IMG/VR virus record: IMGVR_UViG_3300032285_003395
Coordinates: 33,666-97,665 of that record
Strand: one strand, 5' to 3'
DNA: 64,000 bases
Origin: a virus
The first letter of the stretch is position 1. Every line of letters begins with the position of its first letter. A program made the position numbers and the translations under genes. This document shows, one piece after another, positions 25,372 to 32,574 of this stretch. A model generated the notes under the pieces. It did no database searches. It was not told the DNA's origin and saw only the letters and a program-made list of their open reading frames with translations.

Positions 25372-26114
25372 AATAAATTATATTTTTTAATTAATAATTC
25401 TGCTTTACTTTTATCATTATTTTTTATAATATTTTTAATATTATATTTTTCATGATCTTTAAAGTTAGATTCTAATAAATTTAAAGCTAGTTCTGAATTA
25501 TTCCAAACAAAATCTAAATATCTTTCTTGTTGAAACCAAGAACTTAATACTCTATATTCTACCCATTTATTATTATCTCTATAAGAACCTGCATTACCAT
25601 ATAATTTTTTACGATCATTATCAGGCTCTAGTAATAAACTTGGAATAGCTAAAGTAAAATCTAGTAATTTAACTAAATCTTTTTGAAGATTATGTTTTAC
25701 ATCTATATGAAGATGAAATCCTGCAGACCTACCTTTAAACTTCATAGGATTAACTTTTACTACATTATATTTACCTGTATAAGCATTTAAATCTGGTTCA
25801 CAACCAAATGTAATACTTTCTACAGTATATAATTCTTCTTCATCTACTTCATAAAAAGGAAATGGAGATAATTGTAAATCACTTTCTAATAAAGATTTTA
25901 AATAATCTTGACTTTCCAAGATTTGTTTTTTAAATACTTTTTTATTGTCTGTAATTGGAGTATTATATTCCATCATAATACAGTCTAAAGAAGTTAAAAA
26001 TCCTCCTTCTTTCCATTGGTAAGGAAAAGTTTTAGTACCTTCTACAATACCACAAGCATTAATTGCTTTGTTATTTCTTGTAACAAAAATTTCTATATCT
26101 GTTCCTAAAATCAT
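25368..26114 (-). CDS. second amidoligase, phiEco32-type COOH-NH2 ligase
   Basis: 248 residues. It starts with GTDIEIFVTR (4-13), matching the G-x-D-x-E-x-F opening of the phage COOH-NH2 ligase family first noted in phiEco32-like phages. CEPDLNAYTG (about 104-113), GFHLHID (about 133-139) and WVEYRVLSSW (about 184-193) complete the metal and ATP site. It is a different subfamily from the 484-residue amidoligase. Two amidoligases plus an ATP-grasp enzyme in one cassette point to stepwise synthesis of a short peptide or a multi-residue tag. Confidence 0.85.
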   Translation of the reverse strand: MILGTDIEIFVTRNNKAINACGIVEGTKTFPYQWKEGGFLTSLDCIMMEYNTPITDNKKVFKKQILESQDYLKSLLESDLQLSPFPFYEVDEEELYTVESITFGCEPDLNAYTGKYNVVKVNPMKFKGRSAGFHLHIDVKHNLQKDLVKLLDFTLAIPSLLLEPDNDRKKLYGNAGSYRDNNKWVEYRVLSSWFQQERYLDFVWNNSELALNLLESNFKDHEKYNIKNIIKNNDKSKAELLIKKYNLL

Positions 26115-26830
26115 AATTCATTTTCTTTTTTTAATTTAACATAACATTCATAACCTTCTTTAAATAATCCACTTTTAAATAAAGTAAATATTTTTTCTTT
26201 TATTTCTAAATTTTCAACATAAACATTATAATCTTCATGAGGATAAAAATAATCATTAAAAACAAATCTATTGTCAGTAATTAATGGTCTTATGAATTTA
26301 ATAATTATTTTAGGATCTCCTACAGTAAATTTATCATCATATACTGAACTTTTAAATCCATTATGTATACCATAATATGCAACATGAGGAAATGTAAAAG
26401 GTGCTAAATATAAAATTTCTTCTATACTATCTGTATATTTTTGTAATTCCATAATAGCTATTGGAAATATATAATAGTATTTAATTATTAATAATCTAAC
26501 TAATACCATAGCTCTATATACACTAGAAGAAGATGAAGGTTCTTTTAATTTATCAATTTTAATAACAAAAGTTATTTCATTTTTTATTATCTTATATTCA
26601 ATAATAGTATTGGTAGCTTTTTGTACAAAATTTATATAATTAGTTAAAAACTCATTATTTTTAATATAAATTAAGTTAGCATTATATAAAGATGTTGTAA
26701 AAACAAAATAATTTTTACTTTTTGAAGACATTAAACAAGTTCCTTTAATAAATTTAGAAAATAAAGAATAAGAATATTCACTTTTTATATGTCTATTATA
26801 AGATTTTCTTAAATCTGTAACATTTACCAT
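26111..26830 (-). CDS. unknown protein at the head of the amidoligase cassette
   Basis: 239 residues, four-base overlap with the second amidoligase. It has a run of five serines (SSSSS, about residue 101), then a hydrophobic stretch (VLVRLLIIKYYYIFPIAIM, about 109-127), and later FTFPHVAYYGIHNGFK. The hydrophobic stretch could be a membrane helix or the core strand and helix of a globular fold. No family recognised. Close packing makes it a likely pathway member. Confidence 0.55.
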   Translation of the reverse strand: MVNVTDLRKSYNRHIKSEYSYSLFSKFIKGTCLMSSKSKNYFVFTTSLYNANLIYIKNNEFLTNYINFVQKATNTIIEYKIIKNEITFVIKIDKLKEPSSSSSVYRAMVLVRLLIIKYYYIFPIAIMELQKYTDSIEEILYLAPFTFPHVAYYGIHNGFKSSVYDDKFTVGDPKIIIKFIRPLITDNRFVFNDYFYPHEDYNVYVENLEIKEKIFTLFKSGLFKEGYECYVKLKKENEL

Positions 26831-26840
26831 ATTAATTTAT

Positions 26841-27212
26841 TTATTTATTTAAAAATATAAAAGCTTTACCATACTTAGTTTGTAACTGATGTATATCACT
26901 TTTTGAATGAACATAAAAACAATTCATACCATAATAAGATATTAAAAAAGACATTATAGATTTATCTATAATATATAAATTTAACTTTAAATTAAACTTA
27001 GCTTCTTTATTAATTTCTTTTTTAACTATTATATTGTTACTAAATAATTCTTGATATACATTATAGTGTTCAAAATTTTCATCAATTTCTATAGTATCAA
27101 TAAATTTAGAAGTAGAAAATAAAAAGTTTAATGGTGTTTTATTTAAATTGTCATATATTGCTACCAAAAATTTACTTTTAGGTATTTTTAAAATTTTGAC
27201 TTGTTTTTTCAT
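26841..27212 (-). CDS. unknown small protein
   Basis: 123 residues, mixed alpha/beta, basic N-terminus (MKKQVKILKIPKSKFLVAIY), no signal sequence, no recognised motif. It is two bases downstream of the SF2 helicase gene and ten bases before the 239-residue gene, linking the helicase and the amidoligase cassette in one transcript. Confidence 0.5.
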   Translation of the reverse strand: MKKQVKILKIPKSKFLVAIYDNLNKTPLNFLFSTSKFIDTIEIDENFEHYNVYQELFSNNIIVKKEINKEAKFNLKLNLYIIDKSIMSFLISYYGMNCFYVHSKSDIHQLQTKYGKAFIFLNK

Positions 27213-27214
27213 AA

Positions 27215-28255
27215 TTATAAATTTATAATCTTTATTTGTTTAAAATTCTCCATGCCATTTAATACCCATTTTTCTTCTATTGTATCTTTTGCTACAATAA
27301 AATAAATTTTTGATAAATCATTTATAGTTAATCTTAAAAATCTACCTATTAATTGATGTTTTGAAGATGTTGAACTATCAATACCTAAAACAAATCCACA
27401 TTTTAAATTTGGAATACTAACAGATTCTTTTAAAATACCAACATTAACTAACTTACCATCAATTGAATTATAAAAATTATCATAGATTAAATCTTTTTTA
27501 TCTTTAGTTAAAGAAGAGTTAAATACAGGTAAATCAAATAATTTACTTTGTTCAATAGAACCTGCATAAATTAATATTTTATGATCTTTTAAATTTTTAT
27601 TTATTAGATTATTAGTTATATCAACTTTACTAGATAAATTATTTAAAAATATTTTTAATCTATTTAATTCTGGGCAATAATGTTTTACCATTGGAGCATT
27701 AAAATATCTTTTATAATAATAATCATATAATGCTTTTTCATCATCTGGTAAATTATATTTTAAAATATACATTTCAAAATTATTTAACATTTTTTCTTCA
27801 ATAGCATCTTGCATTAAATATTTATAAGAGATGGGTAAAATACTGTAAATAGGATGATTAGAAAGAGGTGTTCCTGTTAAACCAATAATTTCTATTTTTG
27901 GATTAATTTTTATTAGTTTTAATAACTCAGTATACACTCTGTCTGTCTCCTTATGAGCTTCATCATAAATAACTAAATCATAATGTTTAATATAATTATG
28001 TAATGATTTATTACAAATCATATCAATATTATTATCACTACAATTCCATTTATTTAATTCTGACCTGAAGTTTCTTGAATAAACTTCTCTAGCACCTGTA
28101 AATAAAATTTTAGCTGAGGGATTTAACTCCCTCAAACTAAAAATTCTATCTATTGCTATTTTGGTTTTGCCCATACCTACTGATAATCCAATAATAGATT
28201 TACAGTTATGCTCAATATGAGCTTTAATTGCTTCAGATTGTATTTTACTTTTCAT
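27215..28255 (-). CDS. SF2 helicase (DEAH-type)
   Basis: 346 residues, compact for the superfamily. Motif I is SVGMGKT (25-31), motif II YDEAH (about 96-100), motif III LTGTP (about 124-128), and HQLIGRFLRLT near 308-318 is motif VI with its arginine finger. The N-terminal QSEA segment may act as a Q-type adenine contact. SF2 helicases are part of the conserved crAss-like replication set and would remodel DNA during recombination or restart. It overlaps the Cys-rich gene upstream by 11 bases. Confidence 0.88.
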   Translation of the reverse strand: MKSKIQSEAIKAHIEHNCKSIIGLSVGMGKTKIAIDRIFSLRELNPSAKILFTGAREVYSRNFRSELNKWNCSDNNIDMICNKSLHNYIKHYDLVIYDEAHKETDRVYTELLKLIKINPKIEIIGLTGTPLSNHPIYSILPISYKYLMQDAIEEKMLNNFEMYILKYNLPDDEKALYDYYYKRYFNAPMVKHYCPELNRLKIFLNNLSSKVDITNNLINKNLKDHKILIYAGSIEQSKLFDLPVFNSSLTKDKKDLIYDNFYNSIDGKLVNVGILKESVSIPNLKCGFVLGIDSSTSSKHQLIGRFLRLTINDLSKIYFIVAKDTIEEKWVLNGMENFKQIKIINL

Positions 28256-28487
28256 TAGAAATAAAATAATTACAATCTTGTTCTGGAGTACTTGTTAAAT
28301 TTCCACAAAAAGGTACATATAATGTATCTTGAAGTGGTGCATCTTTTTCTAGTAAATAAGCTATTAGTCTTTTACACTTACTAGCTGCAGGACATTCTAC
28401 ACAAGTACATCTTGAAATAGTATTAAATAGTATTGAAGAGATTACTTCTCCTTCACCTCCCTCAGGACATTTGTCAATTGTTTTCAT
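28245..28487 (-). CDS. small Cys-rich protein, possible metal binder
   Basis: 80 residues with eight-odd cysteines, including a tight RCTCVECPAASKC cluster (about 27-39) and later FCGN and QDCNYF. The C-x-C-x2-C-x4-C spacing suggests a zinc or iron-sulfur site. It overlaps the helicase start and the end of the 101-residue gene, so the three are probably translated together. No named family. Confidence 0.5.
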   Translation of the reverse strand: MKTIDKCPEGGEGEVISSILFNTISRCTCVECPAASKCKRLIAYLLEKDAPLQDTLYVPFCGNLTSTPEQDCNYFISNEK

Positions 28488-28779
28488 TTTCTATAACTTT
28501 TAAAATTAATGATCTGTGAACAAATTTTAATTGATTAAATAATACACTTAAAGGCATCTCTTCAAACTCTAAATTAAGTTCTAATAGTTTAACTAAAGAA
28601 TAAGCTTGACTTAATTTTTTTGTTAAAATAAATGTATCAAATAATTTAGGTGGAGTTTGATTTGATAAAATTAAAATATGAGCATTATTGTTTTCATATT
28701 TTAATAATTCAGCATCAGATTTAATCTCTATAATATTTAATTTATTTGCATTAAAGTATAGTTCTACTAAAAAATACAT
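28474..28779 (-). CDS. unknown small protein
   Basis: 101 residues, Leu- and Asn-rich, alternating strands and helices (MYFLVELYFNANKLNIIEIK opening), no recognised motif, no membrane segment. It overlaps the Cys-rich gene by 14 bases and is two bases from the 72-residue gene upstream. Confidence 0.5.
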   Translation of the reverse strand: MYFLVELYFNANKLNIIEIKSDAELLKYENNNAHILILSNQTPPKLFDTFILTKKLSQAYSLVKLLELNLEFEEMPLSVLFNQLKFVHRSLILKVIENENN

Positions 28780-28781
28780 AA

Positions 28782-29000
28782 TTATAGTTTTAAACCTAGA
28801 TTAACTATTCCATAAACTGCTAAAAATTTTATATCATTATTAGAAATATTTCTAAAATGTTTTTTAGGTGCAGGTGTTGGTATTTCTGTAATTTGTAATT
28901 CACATCTAGCTTTTACATAGTTAATTTTACGAGTATCAGCATAACTTAGTATTTCTTTTGGGGTAATGTCTTTGTTTAATTTTTTTGAAAAGTAATTCAT
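28782..29000 (-). CDS. unknown small basic protein
   Basis: 72 residues, basic, with a DITPKEILSYADTRKINYVKA segment that could be a short helix-turn-helix. A Pro-rich linker (EIPTPAPKKH) separates it from a hydrophobic C-terminus. Not recognised. Confidence 0.45.
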   Translation of the reverse strand: MNYFSKKLNKDITPKEILSYADTRKINYVKARCELQITEIPTPAPKKHFRNISNNDIKFLAVYGIVNLGLKL

Positions 29001-29038
29001 GTTAATTAATTTTAATTGTTAGTAATAATTTTTAATAA

Positions 29039-29308
29039 TTAGTTTTCTGATAAACAAACAAAATGTTTTTTATGGATTGTGTTAAACAATAAAATACATT
29101 TGTCTTTAGGTTTTACCATAGATGTTAAAGCATCATATAATACTTTTGCATAAATTTTAGATTCTTTACTAGAGGAAAATAAATAGTTAATTTTACCACC
29201 AGGATTTTGTATAACTCCTGTACTAAATACTATCCATTCTTCACCAGTCAAAGTTTCTTTTTCTGTTAAGGTAAACAAATCTTTACCTATTTCTTCAATA
29301 ACATACAT
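29039..29308 (-). CDS. unknown protein of about 89 residues
   Basis: The frame is open to an ATG at 29413, but that start would overlap the whole C-terminus of the transglycosylase. The ATG at 29308 (MYVIEEIGKDLFTL) falls just past its stop and gives a compact alpha/beta protein, so I prefer it. The product includes a TGEEWIVFSTGV segment and has no recognised domain. Confidence 0.5.
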   Translation of the reverse strand: MYVIEEIGKDLFTLTEKETLTGEEWIVFSTGVIQNPGGKINYLFSSSKESKIYAKVLYDALTSMVKPKDKCILLFNTIHKKHFVCLSEN

Positions 29309-29330
29309 AGTTAAATGGTTTAAGTTAAAA

Positions 29331-29966
29331 TTATTTATAATAAGGTAATGTGTAATTAATAACTCCTCCACAATATTCTTCATGGACTTTTTTCCAGTCA
29401 TGGTATTTATCAAATAAATAATCTAAATAAATACACATTACTTTGACTTGTTTATCTTCGTGGTTTCTACCAGAAGTATTTAGTCCACCTCTTTTACACA
29501 TATTATTCCAGGTTAAATCTATAAATTGAAACATACCTTTTGCAGAAGAGTTATTATTTTGTACTGTAGTTTTAAAGTTTGATTCTTTAAATGCAATATA
29601 CCATACTAAGTTAGCAGGAACATGATGTAATTCAATTACATGTTTATATTTAAAATATAAATAATGTAATCTTTTTTCTTGATCTTGAGTTAGTGTGATA
29701 GGTAAAGATTTTCTAAAGTCTGAGTATTCAGTAGCACTATTTTGAGATTTAGTTTCTAAATAAAAAACATTAGTTTTTAACGTAGAGATTTCTTTTAGTT
29801 GTGAGTCAATGATATTATCTTGTTGTTGAGCATCTAATTTGTAATGGGTTATTAATATAATAATTAATATAATAGATCCTATAGTAGCTCTAAAAAATAA
29901 ATTATATTTTTCTTGCTTTACTATATCTAATTCCCATTCTAATTTTTCATGATTAAAAGTATACAT
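29331..29966 (-). CDS. membrane-anchored lytic transglycosylase (SLT domain)
   Basis: 211 residues. A membrane helix spans about 25-41 (FRATIGSIILIIILITH) after a short cytoplasmic N-terminus, then a coiled-coil-like stalk to about 100, then an SLT lysozyme-like domain: WYIAFKESNF with the catalytic Glu128, SSAKGMFQF and a TWNNMC helix. It would cleave the glycan strand of peptidoglycan in the periplasm. It lies in the minus replication/early block rather than with virion or lysis genes, so a role in early wall remodelling, or in entry if packaged, should be considered. Confidence 0.8.
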   Translation of the reverse strand: MYTFNHEKLEWELDIVKQEKYNLFFRATIGSIILIIILITHYKLDAQQQDNIIDSQLKEISTLKTNVFYLETKSQNSATEYSDFRKSLPITLTQDQEKRLHYLYFKYKHVIELHHVPANLVWYIAFKESNFKTTVQNNNSSAKGMFQFIDLTWNNMCKRGGLNTSGRNHEDKQVKVMCIYLDYLFDKYHDWKKVHEEYCGGVINYTLPYYK

Positions 29967-29970
29967 AACT

Positions 29971-30414
29971 TTATTTTTTATTTTTTACAATTTCAATTAA
30001 TTTTTTAAGACATTCAAATTCTGCTTCTTCATAGGATTTATAAACTTGATACCCTATAGGTGGTAATTCATCATTCAACACTATAAAATTTTCTTGATTA
30101 ATTTTATTACCATTAATCCCTCTAAAATGAACATAATATCCATTATAAAATTCTGAACTTCTACTTATCCAATCAATACTGTAGGATATATTATACTTCT
30201 TTCTAAACCATCTAAATGCTTGTTGGTAGAGTGGAGAAATAACAAAATTTTTATTAGTTACAATAGTTCCAATTTCATTTCTCCCTTCAATAGTAAAAAT
30301 CAATTTATTATTTTCAAATCTATCGTAAAATGCAAAACAAGGTTCATCAAATCCAATTAACTTCATATCAAGAGCTATTTGATATGGTACAAAATTATTT
30401 TCTATACTACTCAT
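29971..30414 (-). CDS. conserved Bacteroidota-phage protein of unknown function
   Basis: 147 residues. NFVPYQIALDMKLIGFDEPCF, SPLYQQAFRWFRKKY and a C-terminal SYEEAEFECLKKLIEI helix form a pattern I recognise from a frequent uncharacterised family in phages and mobile elements of Bacteroidota. The Trp/Phe-rich middle suggests a compact fold, with no catalytic residues evident. It is the last gene before the tRNA-like region. Confidence 0.65.
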   Translation of the reverse strand: MSSIENNFVPYQIALDMKLIGFDEPCFAFYDRFENNKLIFTIEGRNEIGTIVTNKNFVISPLYQQAFRWFRKKYNISYSIDWISRSSEFYNGYYVHFRGINGNKINQENFIVLNDELPPIGYQVYKSYEEAEFECLKKLIEIVKNKK

Positions 30415-30620
30415 ATTTATTTATTTTTATTAATTAATAATTAATTTAAACTGTCTATAGCTTACTCATAGTTTCTCAAGCTATTTTTAGCTATAGTTAC
30501 AGTAATAGAACTCCAATTAAGCTATTAAGATTATTACAAAGGGTTGAGATTCCCATACTTATGCAATAACTCAATTACTTCTTAATGCACTAGTGCAATT
30601 ACTATTATGTGTCTAGCTCG
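30415..30620. other. gene-free stretch with inverted repeats
   Basis: No reading frame of note on either strand. CTATAGCT at 30455-30462 pairs with AGCTATAG at 30489-30496. A TTGAG/CTCAA stem flanks 30544-30574, and the 12-base palindrome TGCACTAGTGCA follows near 30586. It lies directly 3' of the first tRNA-like gene on the minus strand and may belong to the same processed RNA. Confidence 0.4.
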
Positions 30621-30745
30621 TAGTCAGGACAGGATTCGAACCTGTATTATTCTAGCTATCAATATTATATAAGGGTACTTGCTTTTTCCCAAGAGATACC
30701 AGACCTCTGTCTCTTATATAGCGTCTACCATTCCGCCGCCTGACT
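30621..30745 (-). tRNA. tRNA-like gene 1, abnormal 75-base middle
   Basis: On the minus strand the ends form a perfect tRNA frame: acceptor AGTCAGG/CCTGACT, a Leu-type D arm (GCGGAATGGTAGACGC) and a T arm ACAGG-TTCGAAT-CCTGT, with A as discriminator; CCA is not encoded. The middle, where an anticodon arm (17 bases) and variable arm should be, is 75 bases long. TATATAAG right after the D arm pairs with CTTATATA 39 bases later, closing an oversized loop, and no 5-bp stem with a 7-base loop and U33 can be drawn. It may carry an insertion in the anticodon loop, be degenerate, or be a tRNA mimic. The anticodon is not assigned. Confidence 0.6.
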
Positions 30746-30748
30746 ATT

Positions 30749-30838
30749 TTATTTTAATAGACAACAAAGTAAAACTAATAAAGGAATTAATAATATTCCC
30801 AAAACTATCAAATGCTGTTGTTTTTCTTCTTTATTCAT
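30749..30838 (-). CDS. possible 29-residue single-span membrane peptide
   Basis: ATG at 30838, TAA at 30751-30749. The peptide reads MNKEEKQQHL and then a continuous hydrophobic helix (IVLGILLIPLLVLLCCLL) with a final Lys. A charged N-terminus followed by a perfect membrane span is unlikely by chance in a 90-base frame, and an A/T-rich leader typical of this phage precedes it. It occupies the gap between the two tRNA-like genes. Confidence 0.45.
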   Translation of the reverse strand: MNKEEKQQHLIVLGILLIPLLVLLCCLLK

Positions 30839-30854
30839 AATTATTTAATTTTTG

Positions 30855-30947
30855 TAGTCAGGACAGGATTCGAACCTGTATGATAACACGACCTATTGAT
30901 TATCGGTTGTTATCTACGTATAGCGTCTACCATTCCGCCACCTGACT
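30855..30947 (-). tRNA. tRNA-like gene 2, abnormal 43-base middle
   Basis: 93 bases on the minus strand with the same acceptor, D arm and T arm as the copy at 30621-30745, differing by one base in the first 25. The 43-base middle is unrelated to that copy. Its only strong helix is GATAACA pairing with TGTTATC (7 bp) around a 19-base loop, offset 8 bases from the D arm and 2 from the T arm, so no canonical anticodon arm can be drawn by eye. The length fits a class II tRNA (Leu or Ser), and the D arm looks like tRNA-Leu. Confidence 0.6.
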
Positions 30948-31058
30948 ATATTGCTTGTCTTTCCAAGCTGTCACCAAGTTTATTAAAGCAGGATATTAAC
31001 TGAGGAAAACAATGGTTAAAACCAAGCCATCAGCATAGAATTATTTATTTATTTTCTT

Positions 31059-31430
31059 CTATACCATATTTTTTTTAACTAATTTAAAATTTCTTATTTT
31101 TTCTACAAGTTCTTTCATAGTATATTCAGGAATATTAAACCCTCTTTCTGTACCATTTGAATTTTTGTAAGTTAACTCATTGCCTTTTTCATCATAAGTA
31201 TATTCTTTCCAATTACCGCTTGAATCTTTATAGGTTAGTATATTGCCTTTTTTATCATAAGTATATTCTTCCCAATAACCATATGAGTTTTTACAGGTTA
31301 ATACATAACCATTCTCATCATAAGTACACTCATACCATACACCCCTTAAACCTTTGGAATAACTATAAACCATTTTACCTTGTTCGTTAAAAAGTTTTAA
31401 GTTTTCGTTTTTTCCTAATGCATTTTTCAT
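31059..31430 (-). CDS. protein with three 21-residue YD-type repeats
   Basis: 123 residues. Residues 32-94 are three tandem copies of a 21-residue unit of the form W-x-E-Y-T-Y-D-x-x-G-N-x-L-T-Y-K-x-S-x-G-x, similar to the YD repeats of Rhs and wall-associated proteins and to repeat proteins found in Bacteroidota phages. Such units make beta-hairpin stacks and often bind sugars or other proteins. There is no signal sequence. Near-identical units are prone to copy-number change by recombination. It follows the tRNA-like genes, transcribed in the same direction. Confidence 0.65.
   Translation of the reverse strand: MKNALGKNENLKLFNEQGKMVYSYSKGLRGVWYECTYDENGYVLTCKNSYGYWEEYTYDKKGNILTYKDSSGNWKEYTYDEKGNELTYKNSNGTERGFNIPEYTMKELVEKIRNFKLVKKNMV
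31149..31337 (-). repeat. three 63-bp coding repeats
   Basis: Three consecutive 63-base units encode the YD-type repeats. The two right-hand halves of each unit, encoding EYTYDxKGNxLTYK, are the best conserved at DNA level (a tattctttcc/cataagtata core recurs on the plus strand). Confidence 0.6.
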
Positions 31431-31459
31431 AATTTGTTTGTTTTTAATGTTGTTAAATC

Positions 31460-31663
31460 TTAATTATTTTTTAATTTATTCCATACTCCATTTTCTTTTA
31501 ATTCATTTGCTAAATCAATAATACCTTGATTAACAGTAGACTCTGTAAATGTAGCTTGAATAAGTAAACCTTTCATTATGTCTAAATATTCATTAATATC
31601 TAAATCATCATGCTCTGTTTCTACTGTATAAGTTGTTTTGTAACTTGTTAATTGAAGTCTCAT
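31460..31663 (-). CDS. small conserved phage protein
   Basis: 67 residues reading MRLQLTSYKTTYTVETEHDDLDINEYLDIMKGLLIQATF in two halves (shown here only in outline): a beta hairpin then helices. Small proteins with the pattern TYxVExxxDDxxIxEYLxxxKGLLIQATF are frequent in Bacteroidota phages. Function unknown. A TTCTTTG-type sequence 20 bases upstream may be a weak promoter. Confidence 0.55.
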   Translation of the reverse strand: MRLQLTSYKTTYTVETEHDDLDINEYLDIMKGLLIQATFTESTVNQGIIDLANELKENGVWNKLKNN

Positions 31664-31694
31664 ATTTATTTGTTTTAACTATGCAAAGAATATA

Positions 31695-31958
31695 TTATTT
31701 TAAAATAATTGTTGATTGATTATAAGTAGATTTACCATAAGGCTGCTTTGTTACAATCACTTCAGGAGTTTGTGTATTAGTATCTAATGGAATAAAAATC
31801 CAAACATCTCTATCATATTCATTTGGCGCTATTTTTATAAACTTATACTTTTTACCATTAATTTTATAAATAAATTGAGGATTACTTGTTGTTTCATCTT
31901 CATCACAACAAGAAGTTAATAATGTAATTAATGCTAATGCTAATAATAATTTTTTCAT
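31695..31958 (-). CDS. small lipoprotein
   Basis: 87 residues with a textbook lipoprotein signal: MKKLLLALALITLLTSC, cleavage before Cys17, followed by CDEDETTS. Acidic residues after the lipid-bearing Cys recall the export signal that sends Bacteroidota lipoproteins to the cell surface. The mature part is about 70 residues and beta-rich (YKINGKKYKFIKI). Phage-encoded lipoproteins in early blocks can block superinfection or receptor access, but that is inference. It overlaps the next upstream gene by four bases. Confidence 0.75.
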   Translation of the reverse strand: MKKLLLALALITLLTSCCDEDETTSNPQFIYKINGKKYKFIKIAPNEYDRDVWIFIPLDTNTQTPEVIVTKQPYGKSTYNQSTIILK

Positions 31959-32227
31959 ATATTATTTGTTTTTAAATTTTGATTTTTATGAATTGGTTTA
32001 TTCAATTGTTCCATAATAAATTCAGGACTTTCTCCAGTTAGTCTAATTAATTCTATTATTTGATAGACTTGCATTTCATTATACATTTTCTTGTCTTGTT
32101 CTTGTTGCCATTTAGCACCTGCTATAAAAGCATTAAGTATTTTAGTATTGTTTCCTCCTCCCATTGTACCTGGATTTTCACTCCTGAATTTTTCAGCAGC
32201 TTCTTCAAGTGTTTCTTGTTGTTTCAT
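31955..32227 (-). CDS. small conserved helical protein
   Basis: 90 residues. LEEAAEKFRSENPG, a glycine-rich turn, FIAGAKWQQEQDKKMYNEM and a C-terminal helix form a pattern common in uncharacterised phage proteins of Bacteroidota hosts. No catalytic motif. It lies between the 41-residue gene (4 bases) and the lipoprotein (4-base overlap). Confidence 0.55.
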   Translation of the reverse strand: MKQQETLEEAAEKFRSENPGTMGGGNNTKILNAFIAGAKWQQEQDKKMYNEMQVYQIIELIRLTGESPEFIMEQLNKPIHKNQNLKTNNI

Positions 32228-32230
32228 AAA

Positions 32231-32356
32231 TTAAAAATTTATTTTTGATGAAATAGTTAAAGTTATAGGTTTATGTAAATAAACATATTTAACTTCTTGA
32301 AGGAATTTTAAGTAATCTTTTATTCCTTGATCTGTATTGTAAGCATGATTATTCAT
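32231..32356 (-). CDS. possible 41-residue protein
   Basis: ATG at 32356 and TAA at 32233-32231 give MNNHAYNTDQGIKDYLKFL followed by a strand-rich end. It neatly fills the space between genes ending at 32369 and starting at 32227, with 3-12 base gaps like its neighbours, which is the main support. No homology claimed. Confidence 0.45.
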   Translation of the reverse strand: MNNHAYNTDQGIKDYLKFLQEVKYVYLHKPITLTISSKINF

Positions 32357-32368
32357 AATTGATTTAAT

Positions 32369-32503
32369 TTAGTTTTCTAAAAATGAAGCTAATAACATAC
32401 CAAAATATAAAAATATAAATAATAGTATGATAAATAGCCAAGATAAAATAAAGTCTTTTTTATTGCTTTTGTAATGTCTTATTAGTTCAAATATCACTAA
32501 CAT
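32369..32503 (-). CDS. small single-span membrane protein
   Basis: 44 residues from the ATG at 32503 (MLVIFELIRHYKSNKKDF), then a membrane helix (ILSWLFIILLFIFLYFGMLLA). The frame stays open to 32560, but that start lies inside a terminator hairpin, so I chose the internal ATG. Function unknown. Confidence 0.5.
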   Translation of the reverse strand: MLVIFELIRHYKSNKKDFILSWLFIILLFIFLYFGMLLASFLEN

Positions 32504-32522
32504 AATTTTAATTTTAATAGTT

Positions 32523-32556
32523 AAAAAAAACCCATTTATAGTTAAGCCAAAATGGG
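32523..32556 (-). terminator. intrinsic terminator (minus strand)
   Basis: Minus-strand CCCATTT (32556-32550) pairs with AAATGGG (32537-32531) around a 12-base loop, followed by eight T residues (32530-32523). It ends the transcript of the 64-residue membrane protein. Confidence 0.75.
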
Positions 32557-32574
32557 GCAAAAAGCTTTTAATTT

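Noticed and set aside
30440-30620. A third tRNA on the plus strand (GGGTTGAGATTCCC looks like a T arm)
   Set aside because: The possible T stem has only three pairs with an eight-base loop, and no acceptor or D arm can be paired at the right distances.
31149-31337. CRISPR or tandem regulatory repeat
   Set aside because: The units are 63 bases, in frame, and encode YD-type protein repeats.
32504-32560. Longer start for the 44-residue membrane protein
   Set aside because: The extra codons form the stem of an intrinsic terminator, so they are unlikely to be translated.
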